Shown in pieces: positions 1 through 8,480 of a stretch of DNA of 25,366 nucleotides. Source of the DNA: Chlorokybus atmophyticus (Eukaryota > Streptophyta > Chlorokybophyceae > Chlorokybales > Chlorokybaceae); assembly GCA_009103225.1 (NCBI GenBank), contig RHPI01003261.1, forward strand, positions 297,126-322,491. Direction: 5' to 3'. The notes beneath the pieces were generated by a model. The model searched no databases, was not told the origin of the DNA, and saw nothing but the letters and a program-made list of their open reading frames with translations. Within the stretch, counting starts at the first letter, position 1; every line of letters starts with the position of its first letter. The position numbers and the translations under genes are program-made.

Positions 1-424
1 TGTTGAGAGTATTCCTACATACGATCAGCATCGACCCTCCACACAGGAGTAGAAGGTCGTAAGGACGAGCACTAGGTCCGGACTTAGCAAGATGGCATCG
101 TCGGACCAGACTCCGGACTCCAGACTGGAGCCTTACTAACTGCTTCGTATCTCCGCGTATACTTACTCATATTAGGCGTGTGAGAGCTTGTTGGAAAGCT
201 CTGGTTGTAAGGAAGACAACACAGCTTAGAGCGCGTCAAACGGCTGAGTATAGCTTACGCAGTGCTTGCAAACGTAGACGTGTGTGTAACTGGCTGGTAT
301 AAGAACCAGCGGACAACTTGTAATAGATGAATGTGATGTGACTTGTGTATGCTCTGGTGGCGGTAGCTCTGTCTCTGTGCATCTATGCTTGCCTCAACTA
401 CATGTGCATGCTAGTCCTTCAACA
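1..424. mobile_element. LTR of a retrotransposon, copy 1
   Basis: This copy begins TGTTGA and ends TCAACA, the inverted TG...CA termini of an LTR. It is nearly identical (a handful of differences by eye) to the copy at 8649-9074. The window begins exactly at its first base, so its left flank and left target duplication cannot be seen. No primer-binding site or gag/pol sequence follows it. Instead base 425 falls on a codon boundary of a minus-strand exon, so this copy appears to sit inside a gene. Whether it is a solo LTR or the edge of a longer element cannot be decided here. Confidence 0.8.
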
Positions 425-1278
425 CTCCTTCTCAAGGACATGCTTGATCTTGGTGACGTTCTCAGACCGGACCTGCGTAGCTTTTTCCAGGGCGACACTC
501 CAGTGGAAGGGGCACTCCTTGGGAGTCTAGTACACCTTATAAAACTTGGCCGCATCAGCCTCGTCGTCATGGTCGAAGCCAACTACCTGTCACGGGCAGG
601 TTGGTCAGTGTCACGGTGCAGTGCGGTCATGAAGCATTCACAGCACCTGACACATGACGTTACGAATAGTGTCCTCCTTGGGATAAACGTGGCTCTCTAC
701 CCAGTGGCCGTTTATGATTTTAACGACGGCATCTCGCAGATGCTGTCCACAGAAGAACAATTCGTTACACACATACACACAGTGTCACAGTGTCACACAA
801 TGCTAACCTCATTGCCAATCTTCCACTTGCTTGGGGAAGGGTTGATGACGGCCAAGGTTGCCACGTCACGGCCAAATGCGTTTGGGTTGGGGGTTCTAAT
901 CGACCCTCTGCAAGCACAACCACATGAGTCATGCTGCCAGCCATGAAAGATGCAACCCTCACAGTTGCAAAAGAAGAACAACGTGCACAGTGTATCCAGA
1001 ACGCATGCAGTGAGTCACTGTGCTAGTCATGAAAGAAGCAAGCATCCAAGTTAAAAGTTGAGCAAGAAGCAACGTGCACAGTGCATCAAGAACGCATGCA
1101 GTCTAGCTTGCCCTTGCGACTGCGGTGTCAGGTGGAGTTGTTGCGATGTGCTGGGCGTTAGTGCGGGGTCTTGCTGCGATTGGTTGGCAACGGTTGCCTG
1201 GTTGAACACTGGGGGCAATGTGCACAACTGGCGCCGACCTCCACGACGAGGTGCACTTACGGATGGACCACGAGGCAT
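425..1278 (-). pseudogene. Gene A: unrecognised multi-exon gene, truncated by LTR
   Basis: I do not recognise the family. Three exons join with matching phase 0 on the minus strand: 907-808 (starts RGSIRTPNP, ends KWKIGNE), 742-647 (HLRDAVVKI...RNVMCQ, 32 codons) and 586-425 (starts VVGFDHDDEADAAKF, ends KHVLEKE). Each is bounded by AG and GT. A likely first exon starts at ATG 1278 (MPRGPSVSAPRRGGRRQ), a basic and Gln/Thr-rich N-terminus whose donor I could not fix. The last exon has one in-frame TAG (after KFYKVY) and runs straight into the LTR at base 424, so the 3' end is missing. The gene is divergent from gene B, and the GTACCAT cluster at 1461-1620 lies between them. A DNA-binding role is possible from the basic N-terminus, but this is a guess. 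Confidence 0.55.
942..1105. repeat. Diverged tandem duplication, about 90-base unit
   Basis: CATGAAAGA..GCAA occurs at about 942 and again at about 1029. CAACGTGCACAGTG followed by AGAACGCATGCAGT occurs at about 977 and 1069. The two units differ by substitutions and small indels. The duplication lies around the first-exon/intron region of gene A, where it may have altered splicing. Confidence 0.6.
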
Positions 1279-1460
1279 CTCTCCAACTGATAGTCGGGTG
1301 CCGCCTGTTTAGCTGTAAGTGGCGCTGCCGCCTCCAACGCTGCCGCCGCCGGTTGGCCCGCCCGAATGTATGAGGCGCGAAAACGAAAATGAGGCGGTTT
1401 TGAACGTCTAGAGTCCCGCACTAGAGTCGCACTTGTAGTGCGTCCTTGCTCCTATGGTTG

Positions 1461-1620
1461 ATGGTACGACTTATGCATTCGTGCCATGCATGCTTCGTAC
1501 AACCATTGTTACCAATGGTTGTGTCGTAACATTTATGGTACGACAGAGGCATCTCTCGTCCAACCCCAGCGATTGCCGTACAATGGCTCTGTCGTACCAT
1601 CCATGGTGCGACAGAGGCAT
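1461..1620. promoter_or_regulatory. Palindromic GTACCAT/ATGGTAC cluster A, between divergent genes A and B
   Basis: ATGGTAC occurs at 1461 and 1535, GTACCAT at 1594, and the variants GTGCCAT (1481) and ATGGTGC (1603) are also present. The extended form is CTCTGTCGTACCAT facing ATGGTGCGACAGAG at about 1587-1616, an imperfect inverted repeat. A second hairpin is ACAACCATTG...CAATGGTTGT at about 1500-1522. The cluster lies between gene A (start 1278, minus) and gene B (start 1869, plus). The same extended motif recurs at 12205-12240. Binding by a transposon-encoded protein, for transcription control or transposition, is inferred. Confidence 0.6.
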
Positions 1621-1868
1621 TGCTCGATCAGCCCACATGGGAGTTAGCGTGCACTCACTTGTACACGCTTCATTAATGGCCGGATGATGGCAAGCAGGGG
1701 CACCAGGTCGATGACGGGTCGAATGTCAGGCTTGATGGGCCTGGGTTCGACTAGGAGGCGGAGGACCAGGAGTCGTCGGCGACGGCGGCGGCGGCGTGGC
1801 ACATCTTGCGAGAAGTTGTGGTCGTAAGAGTTCAAGCAGCGAAGCCAGCTACTGCCGGTCGCCACATC

Positions 1869-4800
1869 ATGGATCATGGCAGGCGTCAGCAATGGGGCTG
1901 TCCAACATGCATCACCAACATTGGACAAACCAGCAGGCAAGCCATTAAAGACCATCTTCACACAGAGAGCTGCTTGGTGGCTCGCTTTCTGCAACAGGGA
2001 GTGGATCAGGAGCTGCAGTCCTTGGAGCCCCTTGTCAGAACCATGCGGGACCAGTTGCGGCTGTGGGAACAAGCACAAAGGAATGCAGAGGTACGCTCAA
2101 CAGTCACATGCATTTCCTTGCAAGAGCAATTTGTTTTTTAGCGCAGTCCATGTGATATATGTAGCGTGGCTGCAGGCCTTCACGATTCACCCATACCGAC
2201 CCTACAGTCAAGCCGACATTGCGGAAGCTATAGTAGATAGACAGAGCTGGGCGGCGGTATGTTGTTGCCAATCTCGCTGTGCATGTTGACTGCAATGTCG
2301 GCTCCAATGCATGCCTACCTTTGCATGCTAGGATGCGTGAGCGTGCGAAGTCGCGCGCGCGTGTCGAACGAAGTAGGCTAAGTTTGAGCACAGGAGCGCG
2401 TGGCCATTCGTCCGGCATTCAACCAATAGTGCATCAACCAGCAATGATGCAGTCCATGCAATCATTCGTGCATCAACCAGCAATGCCGCAAGTGACTGTT
2501 CGAAGCAACCTCCTAATGACGGTGTGACGCAGTTGACTATTGCAATTGCAGTGTCGCAAGCATGCAGCTAACCCACATGTGATTGGTTGACAGCACCACA
2601 GTGCACTAGGTCCTGTTGGAGCTCCTATGCAAGCCTGGATTCAATCCCATCAACTGGTCCTTCAATCCCACTTGCTGATGGGCGCGGCGGCAATGCGGCA
2701 TCAGTTTAACATGCATGTTGGCCTGTTGAATCCCGACATGTCCATTGGGGCAGTGGCGCATGATGTGCCCATGGCTCACGAGCTCCGTGACGAGTCTGCC
2801 ATCGAGGGTGGCGGGGAGAGTGCAGCCAATACCACCTTGTCAGCCCCCATGGCTTCCCCTGCTCCATGCAGCCCACGGGCCATTGAGGTAAGTCGCTGTC
2901 TTTTATGCTCGTGCCTTGGTAACAATGCGTCAGGCACTGCATAAGCTTATATTCGTCCTTTGCAACATTGTGAGCCATCTTATCCTGGATTCTGTATACA
3001 ACCCCCCTTGCTGCATGCACAAGTGGTCTCACCTGCATCTCCTGCTCCCCTCCCAGCCAGAGCGCAACCACCTTCCGCGGCACCAGTCCTTCATGCACTG
3101 CCATCTCCTCCACAAGCAGCACCGGTGATTGCGGGGCAACAATCCTTCTTGCTGCCATCGGCGAGACCACAGCACAATGCAACAACCGATGTGGCTTTTG
3201 CACCTATCTTACCCCACCCGCTGCAAGTTGAAGCCGGCAGTCTGCCCCAAACTCAGGTACTTTATCAGTCACTGTGACTCTTGCCGTCCACAGTTGGACA
3301 CACCATGTGAGTGCTGTGTGCGCATGCAGCAGGGGTCACCACCTGCCAGCGAGTCATTAGAGGAGCTGGCCGCAACCCGCATATGGCCATCAGTCATGCT
3401 AGGTGGCCAGCTCGCCTTATGGGACCACTTCAATGCGCCAACGGATGGTAATTGCTTCTACCATTGTGTATTTCGCGCCAGGCCATCAATAGCGCAAAGT
3501 GTCCTGGATGATCACAAGTGCCCCAGCTCGAGCAGATTTTGGGCCATGCTGGACACCATGGACGACGACGGCAGGGGGCACACTCTCCGCAAAATCACCG
3601 CCAAGGCTGTCGATGCAGGCGTGGCGAGCAGAATCCTAGACTTCTGCAGAGCCACTGGTGCCGCGGGAGAGATGGCGCAGTATTACGACAAACTGCCTGC
3701 GACCATGTTGGCTGATGTCAACTTCAACATTGACCTAGCCATGGCCAAGGTGCGACAGATCGTGCGGAGAAAAGATGTGTACGTCGAGCACCTGCAGATG
3801 ACCATGTTTGCCAACAAGCTGGGCTTGTTGATTGGCTGCGTGACCGTTCAGCGCGAGCATGGGGAGTGGGTGCCACGGCCCGGCAGCGCAGTTTGGGTTG
3901 GAAATAAAGAAGCCCCCAACTCAGTCCTGGTGGTGGGCAACACTGCTCCTAATGAGCCAGAAGCACACTTTTGGCTCCTCAAGCCTGCACGCACCGAACA
4001 GTGGTCGTGGCCTATGCATAAAGTGCCACTGGAGGTAACACACGTGATTGAAGAGTGGCGGAATGGCGTTGCCAATTCCCCGCTATCACCGGCTGTGACC
4101 CAGAGTGCTGCGCCAACGCCTCAGGCCTCGCCTTCGTGTGCTAGGCAAGAAGTAGCCGAGTGTTCTGCACATCCTGCCTCCCCTCAACCACAGCCACATG
4201 CTCGCAATCTTAATTCAGCTCCCTCCCTTCCTGCCGCGGAGACTCACTTGCCACCGCACTCTGACCATCCGGAGGCATCTCCATCAAGAAGCAGCTGTAG
4301 CTCGCCCTCTCCCTCAAAGCTTGCCACATTGATCCCAGCCTGTCTTGTTGATAAAGAGATTAATCGAGGTGTCCTGAAAGCTGCGCTGAAAGACCAAGGC
4401 TTCATGCTCGACCTTATGAAGCAACATGAGGTCATGGAGGAACGGGAGGCAACCAACAAGCGCAAGGCTGTGGAGCAAGAAGATAACGCCTTACCTCCTC
4501 TGAGTGACAGTGCCACGGAGAGCGCTTGCCAGGATGTGCAGGGTGACAAAAAAAAAAGATGAAGGTTGTTGGAACAAAAGACGCTGACAGGATCAAAAAA
4601 GGAAAGGTGAGGCATCGTTACAACAGTAGAAGAAGCACAGCGCCTTGAAGCCTCACTGGGGCTGACTGTGTGTCCTGAGTAGGCACAGGCGGGTTTACAG
4701 CGTCAGGTGGCTGCTCAGCATCGTCCAGAGAGACAGCCGGTGCGGCACGAGCTGCCTAAGCTCAAAGCACTGACGCGCAGACGCTTTGAGGGGCTGACTC

Positions 4801-6065
4801 GTAGTGCAAAGGAGTTGATCACCCTACAGTACGCCCAAAACGTGCTGCATCACCGCATGCGGTATGCCTCGAAGTGGGTGACGAAAGTTTGCAATAAGTG
4901 GGAGCAAACGCGGAGAGTGCGGTCTAAACAGACCTCTGGGGATTGGCCGTGGTTGGAACCCATACACGATATGGCCATCCGTAGTACGTTGTTGCCCCTC
5001 GCCGTCCTCGATATGATGGTGTTGTTGCTGCCGCAGCACCCCGGCAATGTGCAAGAGCTATCTGCGGAGCAGAACTTCGACCTGCTGCAGCAGATGTACC
5101 TGTCGATGTCGACTAATGCGGGTCGAGATGTGTGCCACTACCTGAGCAAACATACTGGGTGGCAAGTAAAACCATTTGAGCTGTACTTGGCATGCTTTGG
5201 CTGGCAATGGCTGTATGTCATACGGCACGTGGAAATGACAATGCGGGGGAGTACACGAGTGATGACAGCCATGTCGAGGGCCTGGATGAACGCATGCTGG
5301 ACGAGACCACCAAGACCAGCAGGTGGTGTATGGCGGCAGATGGGCAACAGGTGATCGAGCAGGNAGTGGAGCGTTATGCTGCGCCATTCAGATGGGAGTC
5401 GCTACGCCTGCAACGCGATAACAGAGTTTGGTGGCAGAGGCAGCTTGCACACCCGCGTGCACCATGTGCCCCTTTTTTCAATAGGAATTGGAGAATACTG
5501 ATCTTGTTTGAGGACTTCAGTTAAGCGAGCACCTCTGTTTAGCAAGTATTGAGTAGCTGCATCAAGATCTGATCCAAATTGAGCAAAAGCAGCAACTTCA
5601 CGATATTGAGCTAATTCTAATTTTAAAGATCCAGATACCTGTTTCATAGCTTTTAATTGAGCTGCAGAACCTACACAACTAACAGACAATCCAACGTTGA
5701 TAGCGGGTCGAATTCCACGATAAAAAAGTTTAGTTTCTAAGAATATCTGTCCATCGGTAATTGAGATAACGTTGGTTTGTATATAGGCGGAAACATCTCC
5801 AGCTTGAGTTTCAATGACAGGTAAAGCGGTTAAAGAACCAGCCCCTTTTTGTCGCATTGAAGAGCCCCCCCCCCCAGCGGATGGGGAGACGCCCTGTTGC
5901 AAGAAAGCGATGTGCCATGTCTGCATCATAGCACATCAGAAGACTGTGGCAAATAAATNGAAGAATTCACAAGCGTGTCCATTCTGCAAGCAACCTCACC
6001 CGTTTTGGTCGCCACGCCTGATGCAAGACGCCAACGTGTCGGCGTTGATTTGGCCCCCGCCTTGA
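1869..6065 (+). pseudogene. Gene B: OTU-type cysteine protease with zinc finger and C-terminal RING-like half, interrupted
   Basis: OTU proteases remove ubiquitin or similar modifiers. Exons: 1869-2090 (C2HC-like finger WGCPTC...HTESC, then coiled coil); about 2280-2524 (Gln/Met/Pro-rich, VHQPAM repeated; acceptor unclear); 2594-2887; 2975-3256 (Pro/Ala-rich); 3294-4606 (OTU domain); from 4689. All resolved junctions are phase 0. The OTU domain shows the catalytic TDGNCFYH (Cys codon 3453-3455) and the distal His in EAHFWLL (His codon 3966-3968). After a Pro/Ser linker, an A10 run (4548-4557) shifts the frame into TGA at 4560; one more A would keep it open to a GT donor at 4607 that joins the exon at 4689. 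A second frameshift lies near 5215-5240, and an N at 5364. At about 5473 a plastid insert cuts the exon. Beyond it, [10 protein letters not shown] and CPFCKQPHP (5895-6000) are the back half of a RING-like zinc finger, ending at TGA 6063. The joining of the RING half to this gene is inferred. Confidence 0.7.
5473..5858 (-). pseudogene. atpA: Nuclear plastid DNA insert: internal fragment of chloroplast ATP synthase alpha subunit
   Basis: The minus strand encodes about 125 residues with clear plastid atpA sequence, from [18 protein letters not shown] through [48 protein letters not shown] and [13 protein letters not shown] to YSPIPIEK. This is the nucleotide-binding/catalytic-interface middle part of the protein. 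It has no start, no end and no plastid neighbours. Base composition drops to plastid-like AT-rich. The frame is open, but some residues look changed from the usual ones (Q in AYIQTNV for P, K in ETKLF for E, C in SVSCVGS for R). Both ends abut gene B coding sequence, and the right junction is a C run. A recent insertion or an assembly chimera would both fit. Confidence 0.9.
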
Positions 6066-6356
6066 TGCCAATTGTGCATGTATTGTAGTTTTGTGTTGGC
6101 TTCCTGTGAACCATGTAGGTACATGTATAGTTGCAGCATGGTGCATGGTGCATCAGAGATCTGCTGTTGTTAGAAGTATTGGCTGTACATGTGTATGATG
6201 ACTGCCCGGCGCATGAGTCAGTGCATAGCTTGCATACCTCGCTGGTTTAGAGCGTGTTTGACAGCAACAAACTCGGACAGCGCTCTGGGTTCCATGGCAT
6301 GACAGCACAGTATTACTCTACGATCGTGGTAGTATGCGAGTATCCTTGTTTTGTAG
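6066..6356. other. Intergenic sequence between genes B and C
   Basis: No open reading frame with coding character is seen here. It is the 3' flank of gene B and the distal upstream region of gene C. Confidence 0.5.
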
Positions 6357-6427
6357 TACCATTAACAGATGGAGTACCATTCATGTTGATGTAGTACCAT
6401 GCATGGGTTGGCAATAGCGTCCTTGGT
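6357..6427. promoter_or_regulatory. GTACCAT cluster B, upstream of the methyltransferase gene
   Basis: GTACCAT occurs three times in direct orientation, at 6357, 6374 and 6394 (spacings 17 and 20 bases), followed by TTGGTAC at about 6424. The cluster ends about 120 bases before the ATG of gene C. Unlike clusters A and C the copies are direct rather than paired, and the flanking TCG/GGC bases are not conserved. Regulatory function is inferred from position and recurrence. Confidence 0.45.
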
Positions 6428-6456
6428 ACAGTCGTGCTTCACTTGAAGTTTGACCC

Positions 6457-6487
6457 ATTTAGGGTTCGTAAGCTGGCAACCCTAAAT
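6457..6487. repeat. Inverted repeat with plant-telomere-like core
   Basis: ATTTAGGGTT (6457-6466) faces AACCCTAAAT (6478-6487) across 11 bases, a perfect 10-base inverted repeat. ACCCTAAAG follows near 6498. TTTAGGG is the plant-type telomere unit, and the same element (telo-box, AAACCCTAA) is found in plant promoters. Here it lies 60-90 bases upstream of the gene C start. Confidence 0.5.
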
Positions 6488-6548
6488 TGATGCCGATACC
6501 CTAAAGTCTCGCTCAGTTTGTGGGCAGCCGTGCCGATTCCTATTTTAC

Positions 6549-8277
6549 ATGATGTCGGCGGCAGCAGTTGAATCCCCCTCACCTAGGAGACCATGCTTGG
6601 TGTGCCCACAATGCAATGCGTACGTATGTGCCAATGGCCGTAGGCAGCAAATGCGAGCACACTTGCCCGAATGCCAGCGAGTGCAGACAGTGTGCCACGG
6701 TTTTAGTGCTGCTTGCTGGCATCACACCACACACAATGTCGACGTGTTTGGCTGCCGCCTTGGCCAAGTGCTGTGCAAGGAACCCGAGTTTTTCCATTGC
6801 GTGCAGTGCGTGTGCGAATCGTGCTCGCGCTCATGCTTCGAGTGGCGAGGGGAACCCATGCGTTTCTTCACATGGACAACACCGGGACATGTGGTTAGTG
6901 GACAGGTGGTGGATGCTGTGGAGGTAATCCACAAGAGTGGACCGCGACGTATCACTGCATGTTATGTTGGGCGTATGCTTATTTCATGCATGTTGAAGCT
7001 GTTGTCGCATTCAGAGTAGTCTTGCACGGTGTGGGCGTGGGCAGTTCCATCCCCTGGCCGCTGTAGAGGAGGCAGACCATCGACCGTTGGATAGCGCACT
7101 GCATCGGCTGCGGAACGCAGTTAAGTTGGGATGCGAACAGCTGATCGGTGTGAGTGTCATGGTGCATTGGCCGCTGAATGGGGAATGGTATGCGGGCGTT
7201 GTGGAATCATTCAAGCAAGCGTCAGGTCAGCATCGCTTCGTAGCGTGCGAGATTGAGGACGCATCATATATGCATGGTGCAATGGAAAATGTCTTTGCAG
7301 GGCAGCACCATATAGTATTTGATGACGGTGATCGACCACAAACCATCAACTTCAAAGGGCACAACGTATTCGCGTACACATCAATTGACGGGGCACGCCA
7401 TGTTCTGCGCGCCGGAGGGGAGAACGTCAGTCGCAAAGTAAGCCCGGACGGCATCATTGTTAGTCCCTGGCCAGCACCACGGCCAGCCTTGACCACATAC
7501 ACGCCATTTGACAACAAGCTGGGACGCACACGCAGACCAAGGGCACTCGACCTATTCTGCGGCGGTGGCGGTGCCAGTGTCGGTCTATACCACGCAGGCT
7601 TTGACGTGACCGGGATGGACATAAGTCCCTCCTCTGAGTACCCGCTGCCCTTCATACATCGCGATGTATGCACCCTAAGTGCAGGAGAGCTCAGCGAGTA
7701 CGAGCTCATCTGAGCCAGTCCACCATGCCAGGCATATTCAGGTGCTATCCCGGCGCCTCAACGGGCGGCACATGGCACATCTTGGAAACACCAGAATATG
7801 ATACCGCTCGTCCGACGTCTGCTGCTTGCAGGCCAGGTCAAGTTTGTGATTGAGAATGTGCCAGGAGCAGCTTCCTCATTCAGACCCAATCTATCCCTTT
7901 GTGGCACGATGTTTGGCCTATCAACTTTCCGACACCGTCTGTTTGAGACACAGCCAGTGGTAGCTACCCCACCAGCACGCTGCTCGCACGCGGGCAAGGC
8001 AGTTGGACTGCTATCGCCGCACCTGTCCGCTAGCGCGAAGAAGACAATCGTGACATCAAACGCGCCACATCAGATGTACCCGGTCTATGGCCTTCCAAGC
8101 ACCAGGGGCGGCATTGCTGTGTGGCAAACAGTGTTGGGAGTGCCATGGATGCCCTCGGCCGTTTCCATAGCGAATGCAGTTCTTCCCGCAATGGCGGAGT
8201 GCATAGGGCGTCTCATGCTTGAAACAATGGATATGCGCTGTGACTACCCTCTTGTGTCATGGAACTATCAGGCTTGA
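6549..8277 (+). pseudogene. Gene C: phage-type C5 cytosine DNA methyltransferase with Cys-rich N-terminus and Tudor-like domain, one in-frame TGA
   Basis: The product would transfer a methyl group to C5 of cytosine in DNA. Exon 1 (6549-6923, 125 codons) is Cys/His-rich (CPQCNAYVCANG...HLPEC, CVQCVCESCSRSC), probably zinc-binding. A 91-base intron (GT at 6924, AG before 7015) joins it in phase 0 to exon 2 (7015-8277). Residues about 166-235 resemble a plant Tudor-like domain (VMVHWPLNGEWYAGVV, then HHIVFDDGD). The methyltransferase follows: motif I ALDLFCGGGGASVGLYHAGF, motif IV ASPPCQAYS (PPC at 7720-7728, catalytic Cys), motif VI FVIENVPGA, motif VIII FRHRLFE, and motif X SIANAVLPAMAECIG. 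The short target-recognition region and the EYPLPF and CQAYS motifs are like phage-type enzymes rather than DNMT1, DNMT3 or CMT. A TGA at 7711-7713, directly before ASPPCQ and in the same frame, is the only visible lesion; relatives usually have a residue such as Trp or His there. The gene converges on the transposase. Confidence 0.85.
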
Positions 8278-8480
8278 GTGTGGTGCACTGTATTGATGCT
8301 TAATGCCACACGGTGGACTGATTGTTAAATGTTGCATGGCACGTTCGATTGTGGTGACAGTTGTGCAGTGACAGCTGCCCGGTATTGTACACGTCCACAT
8401 GCAAAAGTCTTAGCATACGATTAGCAATGCTTAACTGACTGATATGCTCCAAACTCAGAGTAGTGAGACAAGTACATGTG
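8278..8480. other. Convergent intergenic gap between genes C and D
   Basis: About 200 bases separate the stop of gene C (8277) from the stop of the minus-strand transposase (8481). I see no gene or repeat in it. Confidence 0.6.

Noticed and set aside
425-586. AP2-type DNA-binding domain in gene A
   Set aside because: VVGFDHDDEADAAKFY is only loosely like the AP2 helix, and the preceding strands of the domain are not there.
338-946. 202-codon plus-strand open frame
   Set aside because: It starts inside the LTR and lies antisense to the phase-matched exons of gene A; no domain is seen.
5402-5929. A 175-residue minus-strand gene
   Set aside because: Only the middle is real sequence (plastid atpA). 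Both ends are antisense to gene B.
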